Shown here: positions 1-7,000 of the stretch, piece by piece
Position numbering within the stretch: position 1 is the stretch's first letter
Layout: each line of letters begins with the position of its first letter
Assembly: GCA_002730485.1 (NCBI GenBank)
Contig: PCAH01000046.1
Span: forward strand, 1 to 13,065
Source of the DNA: Dehalococcoidia bacterium
Lineage (GTDB): Bacteria; Chloroflexota; Dehalococcoidia; UBA3495
Direction of reading: 5' to 3'
Length of the DNA: 13,065 bases
Notes under the pieces: generated by a model
Told to the model about the DNA's origin: nothing
The model's database searches: none
The model's input: the letters and a program-made list of their open reading frames with translations, nothing else
Position numbers and translations under genes: made by a program

Positions 1-765
1 GCCATGCTGGCGGTTTCCATGGCGCAGATGGGGCATGTGGGCGGGGATACCACGCTTGAAGGCGAGGCCGGTTTCTACCACGCCTATGCCGGCAATAACC
101 ACGGCAAACTGACCTACAGCTTTGTCGGCGACACCCAGACCAGTCTGGACAAGGTCACAACGGGGATTGGCCAGGATTGGATGTTCCTTGAGACTCTCTA
201 CCGTATCTATTCCACGGCTGGTTACAACATCGCCCACGTTGACGTGTCCGCCCAACTTTGTATTGAGAACGACATCAAGTATGAGGATGTGGACCGGGTA
301 GAGGCTGAGGTGAACTGGATGGAAACCCAGTATCCAAGCCCGGCGTTCCCAAGCCGTCGGGAAGATGGTGAGGCGCAACAAGGCGGCACGAAATACTACA
401 CTGCTTACGGGGTCGCGATGCGGGGATTCCCTGTTCTGCGAAGTCAACAGATGGGCGAGGCCGATGGCGGCGGAGACCCGCCCGAAGTGCTGGATCTGAT
501 GCACCGTGTGACCATCATACCTTCCCATAAGATGACCCTTTTTGGGCCTCGCATAACCGTCTTCACCAAGGACGGCAAGAGCTACACCAAGCAGTCCACC
601 GGCCGTGAGTTCATGTGGGACTTTGAAGAGGAAGCGCGTCGCATCCGCGATGTTATCCCTGGTGTGCCGATACCCGAAGCCCAGTTTGAAGAGATCATCG
701 CAACCTGCCGCGACCTTGATAAACAGGCCCGGGCTGACAGTCTGATAAAACTGACCGTGAGTTAG
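1..765 (+). CDS. MmgE/PrpD family protein, C-terminal part (5' end outside window)
   Basis: The frame is open from base 1, and the protein (253 residues from the ATG at position 4) is the C-terminal half or more of an MmgE/PrpD protein, a family of about 450 residues. The family includes 2-methylcitrate dehydratase (PrpD) and cis-aconitate decarboxylase, cytosolic enzymes that eliminate water or CO2 from tricarboxylic acids. Visible family marks are the helix followed by TTLEGEAGF (about residues 16-24 from that ATG), a middle segment with short beta strands ending in VTIIPSHKM, a strand pair at FGPRITVFTKDGKSY, and a closing helical segment with ARAD near the end. The true start and the N-terminal helical domain lie upstream. 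The next gene begins 39 nt downstream on the same strand, suggesting co-transcription. Nothing nearby belongs to a methylcitrate cycle, so the substrate is probably not methylcitrate. Family assignment is fairly sure; substrate is unknown. Confidence 0.8.
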   Translation, partial: AMLAVSMAQMGHVGGDTTLEGEAGFYHAYAGNNHGKLTYSFVGDTQTSLDKVTTGIGQDWMFLETLYRIYSTAGYNIAHVDVSAQLCIENDIKYEDVDRVEAEVNWMETQYPSPAFPSRREDGEAQQGGTKYYTAYGVAMRGFPVLRSQQMGEADGGGDPPEVLDLMHRVTIIPSHKMTLFGPRITVFTKDGKSYTKQSTGREFMWDFEEEARRIRDVIPGVPIPEAQFEEIIATCRDLDKQARADSLIKLTVS

Positions 766-804
766 AGTTAACTAATCCATCGAACCTACTAAGGATTACT
801 AAGA

Positions 805-1614
805 ATGCCGTTTTTGACGTTGAACGGATCCCAATTTCACTACCATTGGGACGACTATACCGAACCGTGGCAGAATAAATCTGTGGTCTTACTGCACCAC
901 GCTGCTGGCGGAAACCTACACCGCTGGCGGGCCTGGGTGCCGACGCTGGCACGGCACCACAAAGTGCTCCGGTTCGACATGCGGGGTCATGCAGGCACCG
1001 ACAGCCCTTCGGATGGGAACTTCACGCTGCCGGGATTGGCCGCGGATATCGCTGCGGTCTTGGACAGCTTGGAGATTGATCGGGTGCACGTGGTGGGGGC
1101 CTCGGCAGGCGGCATAGTCAGCCTGCAGTTTGCCCACGATTTCCCAGAGCGCACCCACAGTCTTAGTCTGGTGGCATCAACGCCGAGACTGGCCCGGATG
1201 GGAGCGGCAATCGACGCCAGTGTTTGGCGGCGGACGTTGGAAGAACAAGGAACCAAGGCTTGGCTCGCCTCCAACTCCCAGGAACGATTTGGCCCCAATT
1301 CGGAACCCGAGTTGGTTGAGTGGTACGCGTCCTCAGGGGAGAAGACATCTGCGGAGATGGTCTTGGGGCTGCAGGGCTGTCTCCTTTCGGAGGACTTGAC
1401 TCCACTCCTGCCGCAAATCCTTACTCCAACCCTGATCATGGCGTCCAATCAGGATGAGATCACGCCCCTGGACGCCCAACATCTGATGGCTGATAAAATT
1501 CCCAATGCAACGCTGCAGACCTTCGATGGTGTGGGCCATAACATGAAAGTGGAAATCCCCGACCTGCTGGCCGGAACTGTCAGGGACTTCATCAGGAAGG
1601 TAGAAGCCGACTAG
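805..1614 (+). CDS. alpha/beta-fold hydrolase (3-oxoadipate enol-lactonase/PcaD-like)
   Basis: A 269-residue single-domain alpha/beta hydrolase without signal peptide, so probably cytosolic. The complete catalytic machinery is visible: the oxyanion region HHAAGG at 31-36, the FDMRGHAGTD strand-loop at 58-67, the nucleophile elbow GASAGG with Ser100, an acid at Asp217 in NQDE, and the base His245 in GVGHN. Length and the DMRGHGxS-like motif match the esterase/lactonase group that includes PcaD enol-lactonase, but this group also holds haloperoxidase-like and C-C bond hydrolases, so the exact reaction is open. The ATG at 805 is preceded by AAGGA about 9 nt upstream. It follows the MmgE/PrpD gene by 39 nt and likely shares its transcript. 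It converges with the minus-strand oxidoreductase only 33 nt away; I see no terminator in that gap. Confidence 0.85.
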   Translation: MPFLTLNGSQFHYHWDDYTEPWQNKSVVLLHHAAGGNLHRWRAWVPTLARHHKVLRFDMRGHAGTDSPSDGNFTLPGLAADIAAVLDSLEIDRVHVVGASAGGIVSLQFAHDFPERTHSLSLVASTPRLARMGAAIDASVWRRTLEEQGTKAWLASNSQERFGPNSEPELVEWYASSGEKTSAEMVLGLQGCLLSEDLTPLLPQILTPTLIMASNQDEITPLDAQHLMADKIPNATLQTFDGVGHNMKVEIPDLLAGTVRDFIRKVEAD

Positions 1615-1647
1615 CCGAAAATCCCTGACCTGATGCTGAACGGCAAA

Positions 1648-2781
1648 CTAGACCACTGACATGGGGTTGATTGGCGTTGCCATGGCATGAACTTCAGGAA
1701 GGACCTTTTCGGCAAAGAGTCTTAGGCTCTTCTCGGCCTTCCCCCGGGGCATCCCGCCGTACATCATGTGAATCACGACCTTCTCCATGCTGATGGTCTC
1801 CTGCATGAACTTGATCTTCTCAATGATCATTTCCGGGGTGCCTATGGGTTGGGTTGCACGACGCGCGGCGAGCCTGGCCTCTGCCGGGCTGATGTCAGCA
1901 GTCTGGCGCAATAGATATTCTTCGTAGCCCTTGATTCCCTCATAGCCAGGGTTGTTCCAGTCGAAGTAGTGATGCTGGGCCGCAATACCCTGGTTCTGGA
2001 AGTAGGTCCACCCTTCTTCAGCTTCCTCGGCAGTCTCAGCGCAGTACATCCACAGCAGCGTGGTGGGCTGATCTGGAGGCAGGCCAAGGTCCTTGCGGAT
2101 CTTGTTGAACCTTTGTACCTTGCTGGTCATCTCATTGACGTCGTCTCCGCCGACGAACATCTGACCCAGTCCGTTCTGGGCCGCCAGCATCGCCGATGAC
2201 TCAGTGCTGAACGCCACCTTGATGTTGTTGGTCAGTTCTCCCTTGTGGCGGGCCTGTGGCCGGATGCTGGTCGGCGGAATATCGTAGACGTCACCCTTGA
2301 ACTCGAACCGTTCTGCACCGTCAGCCGCTCTGATGACGTTAATCACATCGTAGAAGTACTTGTGTGATTCATCCATCGGGTAGCCAAGGGAGGCGTATTC
2401 GTGGGGAGCTATTCCACGCCCGATGCCAAGATGTAGTCGCCTGCCCTTCAACAGGATGTCGAGCATTGATATCTCGCTGGCTAGCCTCACCGGATTCCAC
2501 CAGGGGGCAACGATGACCGCCGTGCCCACGTCAACTCGGCTGGTCCGGCCTGCCCAGTACGCCAGATACTGTAGCGGGTTGGGCTGCATCGAGTAGGCAG
2601 AACCGTAGTGTTCAGTGGCCCAGATGGAGTCGAATCCCAGGGGTTCGACAAGCTCTCCCATGTAGAGGGTGTCGTCCATGTTCTGGGAATCTGGAGTGGC
2701 GGGTGGACGGTTGTAGTCCTCCGCTATGAGACGCTCCCAGTCTCCTTGATTGTAGCCAGTGACCATCACTCCGCAATGCAT
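1648..2781 (-). CDS. LLM class flavin-dependent oxidoreductase (luciferase-like, FMN monooxygenase type)
   Basis: A 377-residue luciferase-like TIM-barrel protein. Members use reduced FMN supplied by a separate reductase, or F420 in some lineages, and often O2, to oxidise organic substrates. Diagnostic segments: ATEHYG at 55-60 (strand beta-2 with the Glu-His pair), GTAVIVAPWWNPVRLA at 86-101, then DILLKGRRLHLGIGRG at 108-123, the classic glycine-rich turn, and a C-terminal GTPEMIIEKI at 314-323 that recurs in this superfamily. The extra helical stretch at about 262-305 makes it longer than the 324-residue paralogue at 10657-11631. The start is supported by AAGGAGAG (minus strand, 2794-2787), about 6 nt before the ATG. 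It is divergent from the DinB-like gene, with a 217-nt spacer rich in inverted repeats. The substrate cannot be read from the sequence. No reductase gene is adjacent. Confidence 0.88.
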   Translation of the reverse strand: MHCGVMVTGYNQGDWERLIAEDYNRPPATPDSQNMDDTLYMGELVEPLGFDSIWATEHYGSAYSMQPNPLQYLAYWAGRTSRVDVGTAVIVAPWWNPVRLASEISMLDILLKGRRLHLGIGRGIAPHEYASLGYPMDESHKYFYDVINVIRAADGAERFEFKGDVYDIPPTSIRPQARHKGELTNNIKVAFSTESSAMLAAQNGLGQMFVGGDDVNEMTSKVQRFNKIRKDLGLPPDQPTTLLWMYCAETAEEAEEGWTYFQNQGIAAQHHYFDWNNPGYEGIKGYEEYLLRQTADISPAEARLAARRATQPIGTPEMIIEKIKFMQETISMEKVVIHMMYGGMPRGKAEKSLRLFAEKVLPEVHAMATPINPMSVV

Positions 2782-2998
2782 CGTTGCTCTCCTTATACCA
2801 ATGAGGAAGTTGTCCAGGGAGATAATCCCTGTTCTTATCTAGATATGCTCGTCAGACGAGACAGTATAACCGTTCTCTTAGGAATATATCGTCGGCGGTC
2901 GATAGTGTACGTGTCCAATGGCCAAAGGGGCTATTGGACAACCGAGTCTACCGCCTGTAGATTGATTCTCTAGAATATCCGGCACCTGGAGTAAAAGA
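2782..2998. promoter_or_regulatory. divergent regulatory spacer with four inverted repeats
   Basis: This 217-nt gap separates the minus-strand oxidoreductase from the plus-strand DinB-like gene. Seen directly: CAGGGA/TCCCTG arms around GATAA (2815-2831); a perfect palindrome TATCTAGATA (2836-2845); CTCGTC-A-GACGAG (2848-2860); and 12-nt arms TGTCCAATGGCC/GGCTATTGGACA with one G-T position around AAAGG (2912-2940). A minus-strand -10-like TATACT lies at 2868-2863 with no good -35. If it is used, the first three repeats would lie in or at the start of the leader RNA of the oxidoreductase. For the plus strand, TAGATT (2958-2963) or TAGAAT (2971-2976) could be -10 elements, but neither has a matching -35. 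TGGAG at 2987-2991 is the ribosome binding site of the DinB-like gene. The regulatory role is inferred. Confidence 0.45.
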
Positions 2999-3523
2999 AT
3001 GTCAGCTACAGAAACTGCGATGTCTGCCCTGGAACGTAACTGGAGCATGGTGGATAAGGCATTGGAAGATGTGGACGATGCCATGCTGGGAGATCGCCTC
3101 AATGAAGAGTCGAATTCCATGGGCTGGTTGCTCTTTCATATGAACAGGATAGTGGACCGGTTTGTTCATACCTGGTGCCAGGACACGCTCCAATTGTGGA
3201 TGAAAGACGGCTGGAACGAGAAGTTCGGGCTGGATGACGACATCAACAACACAGGCCAGGGTTGGACCAAAGAACAGGTGGCAGATTGGCAACTCCCGCC
3301 CAAAGATACCCTGCTTGCCTACTATGAAGCCGTGAAGACCGCGGCGAGAGATTATCTTGAGCCGTTCTCAGCATCCGACTTTGAACGCGAACTTAACATC
3401 CCTCCCCGGCCGGCGGCTTCTATAGGCAATTTCCTAGGAGTCCTGGTCTTTGACAATTGTGTTCACGGCGGACAGATCGCGCATCTCAGAGGCTACTATA
3501 AAGGGATGGGCTGGTTCCTTTAA
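2999..3523 (+). CDS. DinB-like / DUF664-type four-helix protein
   Basis: A 174-residue, mostly helical protein of the DinB/YfiT/MDMPI superfamily, four-helix bundles that bind a metal and include thiol-dependent transferases and maleylpyruvate isomerase. The usual three ligands would be His47 in WLLFHMNR, then two residues four apart on the third helix: here Asp152 and His156 in FDNCVHGGQI. Many DinB proteins have His at the first of those two places, while mycothiol-dependent maleylpyruvate isomerase uses Glu there, so Asp152 points to the carboxylate variant. The final HGGQIAHLRGYYKG matches the typical family ending. TGGAG sits 7 nt before the ATG. A beta-propeller gene follows after 48 nt on the same strand, probably in the same transcript. 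No substrate or thiol can be inferred; a stress or detoxification role is only a guess from the family. Confidence 0.75.
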   Translation: MSATETAMSALERNWSMVDKALEDVDDAMLGDRLNEESNSMGWLLFHMNRIVDRFVHTWCQDTLQLWMKDGWNEKFGLDDDINNTGQGWTKEQVADWQLPPKDTLLAYYEAVKTAARDYLEPFSASDFERELNIPPRPAASIGNFLGVLVFDNCVHGGQIAHLRGYYKGMGWFL

Positions 3524-3571
3524 AACAACATCAACCATCCATCTGTCCACCGCCTATACGGAGAACACTTA

Positions 3572-4543
3572 ATGCAAGTTACCCGACTAGTCGACGCGCC
3601 AATAATCTCACCGGGCCTCCACCCAAGTATCGGGGAGAACATCCAAGGCCCATCCCTGATCCGTGTGCCGGACTGGGTTGAGTCTCCCCTGGGCAAGTAT
3701 TACCTGTACTTTGCCGACCACAAAGGGGATTACATACGACTCGCATATGCCGACGAATTGAGTGGGCCGTGGCAGATACATGCGCCTGGCAGCCTGCAGC
3801 TTTCCGATTCACGGTTCCTCATCGAGCCACCCGACGCCCCACTGGAAGCAGTTGAGGAGATCAAGAAACAGCGCCAAGCACAGCGGGGCGGTGATGTGCT
3901 GCCACATGGCCTGGTGGAAGAACTGACCACTCCCCACATCGCCTCGCCTGATGTGCACCTTGATGATGCCAACAAAACAATTGTGATGTACTTCCACGGC
4001 CTTGAGGGGTTAGGTCAGCAGGTTACGCGCATGGCCACATCCTCGGATGGGATTGACTTTGAAGCTCGGCCCGAGATATTGAGCAAGAGCTATCTGAGAG
4101 CGTTTAGTCATAATGGTCAGACCTTCGCGTTGGTCATGCCAGGGCAGATATACCGATTCAATGAGGGGGAGCTTTCTTTGGAAGAAGGCCCGTTGCTTTT
4201 CAACCGGAACATGCGTCACGCTGCTGTGCTGAAGAGGGGAGAGTCTTTGCTGGTATTTTGGAGTCAGGTGGGAGATGTGCCGGAACGTATCCTTCTCAGC
4301 ACCATAGATCTCTCCGTGGATTGGAAGAAGTGGCAGGAATCCGATCCGATGGAGGTATTGCGTCCGGAGCGAGACTGGGAAGGGGCTGACGCGCCGTTGG
4401 AGCCCTCCGTTAGGAGTGTGGCCTACGGGCACGTCAATCAGCTACGTGACCCGGCTATCTATACAGAAGGTGATCAGACCTATCTGCTCTACTCCGTGGC
4501 CGGTGAGAGCGGCATCGGAATTACCGAAGTCAACCTGGCATAA
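3572..4543 (+). CDS. GH43/GH32-like beta-propeller protein of unknown function
   Basis: A 323-residue protein built from repeated beta-propeller blades resembling five-bladed glycosidase clans GH43/GH62 and GH32. Blade signatures: GPSLIRVPDW with GKYYLYFADH and IRLAYADELSGPW (26-67), SPDVHLDDANKTIVMYFHG (125-143), RHAAVLKRGESLLVFWSQ (215-232), and RDPAIYTEGDQTYLLYSVAGESGIGITEV (292-320). No signal peptide or membrane segment is visible, so it is probably cytosolic. In true GH43 enzymes the first blade usually carries an Arg/Asp-Pro motif with the catalytic base. Here the first blade reads QGPS and the RDP motif occurs only in the last blade, so hydrolase activity is uncertain. GGAG lies 8 nt before the ATG, and the gene is 48 nt behind the DinB-like gene. 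I do not recognise a named family; the fold call is from motif spacing. Confidence 0.6.
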   Translation: MQVTRLVDAPIISPGLHPSIGENIQGPSLIRVPDWVESPLGKYYLYFADHKGDYIRLAYADELSGPWQIHAPGSLQLSDSRFLIEPPDAPLEAVEEIKKQRQAQRGGDVLPHGLVEELTTPHIASPDVHLDDANKTIVMYFHGLEGLGQQVTRMATSSDGIDFEARPEILSKSYLRAFSHNGQTFALVMPGQIYRFNEGELSLEEGPLLFNRNMRHAAVLKRGESLLVFWSQVGDVPERILLSTIDLSVDWKKWQESDPMEVLRPERDWEGADAPLEPSVRSVAYGHVNQLRDPAIYTEGDQTYLLYSVAGESGIGITEVNLA

Positions 4544-4594
4544 GTCAGTGGTATACCCTGCAACTCCGCCGGAATCGCTGTGAGTGCAGCTTTA

Positions 4595-4623
4595 TTGACG
4601 GAGACAAACGGCGCTCCTAAACT
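4595..4623 (+). promoter_or_regulatory. sigma70-like promoter for the amidohydrolase gene
   Basis: TTGACG (4595-4600) is separated by 17 nt from TAAACT (4618-4623), giving 5 of 6 and 4 of 6 matches to consensus. The start would fall near 4630 and leave a leader of about 75 nt, which contains GCCGGA/TCCGGC arms (4660-4665 and 4679-4684) just before the ribosome binding site AGAGAAGGG (4691-4699). The 161-nt gap after the propeller gene supports a separate transcript. Not experimentally known. Confidence 0.4.
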
Positions 4624-4704
4624 GCTAGCAGATAATTTCAGAGGAAGAATTCAATAACCGCCGGATGGAACGGGTGATTCCGGCCAGTAAAGAGAAGGGT
4701 CAAT

Positions 4705-5559
4705 ATGGCAGCGCAGACTCCCATGATCGACGTTCAGGTTCACGCCTACGAGAAGAACCATCCAGGACGACCCTGGCACGGGTTTCTCCAAGGTCCGGAT
4801 GAAGTCACCGGAGACGACATGGTGGCGGCGATGGCTGCTGTCGGAGTTGACGGGGCTATATTGATTTCCCCTTTCAGCTTGTACCAATATGATGCCAGTT
4901 ACGCTCAAGATGTTTACGCTGCCCACCCCGACAAGTTTGGCTTGATTCGGCCCATAGACCCGGCATCAGGCAGAGTCGCCGAAGATGTTGCCGAATGGGC
5001 AGCGACCACCGGTGTGGTCGGAGCCCGCGTCATGCTGTCTGCCCAGGAATTCCAAGCCGATGACGCCGGTCTCAATGAGATATTTGCTGCTGGGGCAAAG
5101 GCCGGCATTCCCATCAACGTCATGGCTTCCGGAAAACTTCCCTTGATGCTCGAAATTGCCCGCCGGAACCCGGACACCCAGATAGTTATCGATCACGTGG
5201 GTATCGTCCAGCCATTCCTGCCACCGCCTGCGCCCGAACCCTTTGCCGACTTGGACAACGTGATTGCTCTGGCCTCGTGCAGCAACGTAGCCATCAAGAT
5301 CTCCGGTGCTGGTACCCTCTCCCACCAACCGTTTCCCTATCCCGACATCTGGGAGCCTCTGGGCAAGGTCTTTGATGCCTACGGCCTAGACCGCTGTATG
5401 TGGGGTACCGATTGGACCAGGGCCGTGGAACTGCTGAACTACGAGCAAGGGGTGGAGGCGTTCCGGGTGACCAACACGCTGTCTGACTCAGACCGTGCCA
5501 TCCTGATGGGCGGATCCCTCATCAAGATTTACAAATGGTCCCCGGGCATGAACGGCTAA
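4705..5559 (+). CDS. amidohydrolase-2 family protein (TIM-barrel, lactonase/decarboxylase group)
   Basis: A 284-residue amidohydrolase-2 TIM barrel. This family includes 2-pyrone-4,6-dicarboxylate lactonase, ACMSD-type decarboxylases and L-fuconolactonase-like hydrolases, all cytosolic. The opening MIDVQVHAYE (7-16) is the usual HxH strand with Gln11 in place of the first His. The barrel then shows GVDGAILISPFS (47-58), GVVGARVML (103-111), VIDHVG with His164, and the closing MWGTDWTRA with Asp236, the usual last metal ligand. The beta-5 histidine typical of metal-dependent members is absent in IPINVMASG (135-143). A metal-independent or weak-metal lactonase is therefore more likely than a canonical amidohydrolase. 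The ATG follows AGAGAAGGG. The gene has its own promoter-like site upstream and a strong terminator downstream, so it is probably monocistronic. Family call is firm, reaction unknown. Confidence 0.82.
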   Translation: MAAQTPMIDVQVHAYEKNHPGRPWHGFLQGPDEVTGDDMVAAMAAVGVDGAILISPFSLYQYDASYAQDVYAAHPDKFGLIRPIDPASGRVAEDVAEWAATTGVVGARVMLSAQEFQADDAGLNEIFAAGAKAGIPINVMASGKLPLMLEIARRNPDTQIVIDHVGIVQPFLPPPAPEPFADLDNVIALASCSNVAIKISGAGTLSHQPFPYPDIWEPLGKVFDAYGLDRCMWGTDWTRAVELLNYEQGVEAFRVTNTLSDSDRAILMGGSLIKIYKWSPGMNG

Positions 5560-5597
5560 AGCCCTCAGGAAGAGCATTTACTCCAGAACCGGGCTTC

Positions 5598-5638
5598 AAC
5601 CCCGCCAGACTCTCGCAGTCCGGCGGGGTTTCATCTAT
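5598..5638 (+). terminator. intrinsic terminator after the amidohydrolase gene
   Basis: Arms AACCCCGCC-A-GACT and AGTC-C-GGCGGGGTT form a 13-bp stem with one internal A-C mismatch and a CTCGC loop (5598-5630), followed by a T-rich tail. It begins 38 nt after the stop codon at 5559. Its position shows that the next coding region cannot sensibly start at an ATG upstream of it. Confidence 0.8.
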
Positions 5639-5704
5639 TATGGGTTCTGATTTGAGGGCGGAACGGGCCAGCGGACTGGCTAGGCGCGTTCGCCAAAGTA
5701 GATT

Positions 5705-5720
5705 GGAGGAACGACCTTTG
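5705..5720 (+). promoter_or_regulatory. ribosome binding site that fixes a TTG start
   Basis: GGAGG at 5705-5709 lies 8 nt before TTG at 5718. The open frame continues upstream to an ATG at 5535, but that would overlap the end of the amidohydrolase gene and translate through the terminator. The next in-frame ATG at 5739 is too far from the GGAGG to be favoured, though it remains possible. Confidence 0.65.
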
Positions 5721-6884
5721 ACTTCTTTAACCGACAACATGACATTCGGGACCTTCATGGCTCCCTTTCACCGAGTAGGTGAGAACCCAACCCTGGCTCT
5801 GGAACGTGACCTGGAATTGATTGAATGGATGGACAACCTTGGCTTTGATGAAGCCTGGATCGGTGAACACCACAGCGGTGGTTGGGAGACCATAGCTTCT
5901 CCCGAGGTATTCATCGCCACCGCTGCTGGCCGGACCCGAAACATCCGTCTGGGAACCGGGGTTGTCAGTCTGCCCTATCACCATCCCTACATGGTCTCCA
6001 ACCGGATGGTTCTGTTGGACCACCTGACCAGAGGCCGCGTGATGCTGGGCGTCGGACCTGGAGCACTGGCATCCGACGCCAACATGTTCTGCATCGACCC
6101 GGAGCGGCAAAGGGAGATGATGGATGAGTCCTTGGGAGCAATCATGCGACTCCTGGACGGCAGCGAACCCGTGACCATGGAAACCGACTGGTTCAAAATG
6201 AAGGACGCCACGCTGCAATTACGACCCTTCCAAAAGCCGTCGCTCCCAGTGGCAGTGGCCTCTGTGCAGTCGCCCTCCGGTGTGCTTCTGGCCGGCAAAC
6301 ACGGCGTCTCGGTGATCTCTCTCAGTGTACCCCGGGACTCGATTAGGACTACCAGTCTCAAAGACCAGTGGGCCATCGCCGAAGAGACAGCAGAGAAGAA
6401 CGGTCAGACCGTTCACCGTAAAGACTGGCGCTTGTCCGTCGGCTGCCATGTCGCTGAAACCAGGGAAGAGGCTTTTGATCAGATAAGGGTTGGAGCAGGT
6501 CAGGTGGTCACCGAGTACACCGGCGGCACCAACGGCAACCCGATCCCTGATGTCCCGGCCAACGAAGTAGTCGACTACATGGTGGAGCACAACCAGTGGA
6601 TCGTGGGGACGCCCGATGATGTTATCTCTGGGATAGAACGTCTGCAGGAAGCCAGCGGTGGCTTCGGTGGCTTGCTCCTTCGGGCAGAAGACTGGGCGCC
6701 CCGTGTCGAGTTGCACCGCAGCTACGAGTTGTTCGCCCGCTACGTGATGCCCAAGTATCAGGGCAGCCTCACGGGAATCATAGACTCACAACAAAGGTCA
6801 GCCAGCATGAAGGACGCGCTTCAAGCCAACCGGAGGGCTGGTCTAAAGCGAGCCACAGACACGTATTTGGCTGGAAACCGTTAG
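5718..6884 (+). CDS. LLM class flavin-dependent oxidoreductase, limonene monooxygenase (LimB)-like
   Basis: A 388-residue luciferase-like flavoenzyme counted from the TTG start. It carries the full N-terminal signature of the limonene 1,2-monooxygenase (LimB) branch: ENPTLALERDLELIEWMD (22-39), GFDEAWIGEHH (42-52), ASPEVFIATAAGRT (60-73), LGTGVVSLPYHHP (78-90) and HLTRGRVMLGVGPG (102-115). The C-terminal IVGTPDDVISGIERL (295-309), GGFGGLLLRAEDW (314-326) and RSYELFARYVMPKYQG (334-349) also fit. Known LimB-type enzymes are FMN-dependent, two-component monooxygenases needing a separate reductase; none is adjacent. The substrate here need not be limonene; alicyclic compounds are a reasonable inference. 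A terminator separates it from the upstream amidohydrolase gene. I see no convincing promoter in 5639-5704. The last 40 residues are basic and helical beyond the core fold. Confidence 0.87.
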   Translation: MTSLTDNMTFGTFMAPFHRVGENPTLALERDLELIEWMDNLGFDEAWIGEHHSGGWETIASPEVFIATAAGRTRNIRLGTGVVSLPYHHPYMVSNRMVLLDHLTRGRVMLGVGPGALASDANMFCIDPERQREMMDESLGAIMRLLDGSEPVTMETDWFKMKDATLQLRPFQKPSLPVAVASVQSPSGVLLAGKHGVSVISLSVPRDSIRTTSLKDQWAIAEETAEKNGQTVHRKDWRLSVGCHVAETREEAFDQIRVGAGQVVTEYTGGTNGNPIPDVPANEVVDYMVEHNQWIVGTPDDVISGIERLQEASGGFGGLLLRAEDWAPRVELHRSYELFARYVMPKYQGSLTGIIDSQQRSASMKDALQANRRAGLKRATDTYLAGNR

Positions 6885-6895
6885 TCACTGGAACA

Positions 6896-6907
6896 AGGGC
6901 ATGCCCT
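6896..6907. repeat. 12-bp perfect palindrome upstream of the molybdoenzyme gene
   Basis: AGGGCATGCCCT is fully palindromic and lies 45 nt upstream of the -10 element at 6952. A hairpin from it would have almost no loop and there is no T-run, so it is a candidate operator and not a terminator. The binding protein is unknown. Confidence 0.35.
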
Positions 6908-6948
6908 GCCTGATAGCGATCCCCTACGGGTGTTTCAGTCTCAGCATG

Positions 6949-6957
6949 TGATAAAAT
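6949..6957 (+). promoter_or_regulatory. extended -10 promoter for the molybdoenzyme gene
   Basis: TGA immediately precedes TAAAAT (6952-6957), giving an extended -10 (TGn) with 5 of 6 matches to TATAAT. No good -35 hexamer is present, as is common for extended -10 promoters. Transcription would begin near 6964, about 37 nt before the ATG, whose binding site AGGAGA is at 6990-6995. Confidence 0.4.
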
Positions 6958-7000
6958 TTCGTCACTCTAGTATCTAAGGCTAGATCAATAGGAGAAATAC

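Noticed and set aside
2608..2973. A 121-codon plus-strand frame spanning the start of the oxidoreductase and the divergent spacer
   Set aside because: It is half antisense to a conserved protein, lacks a Shine-Dalgarno and crosses the inverted-repeat region.
6896..6907. AGGGCATGCCCT as a terminator of the LimB-like gene
   Set aside because: A perfect palindrome leaves almost no loop and no T-run follows, so it cannot act as a normal intrinsic terminator.
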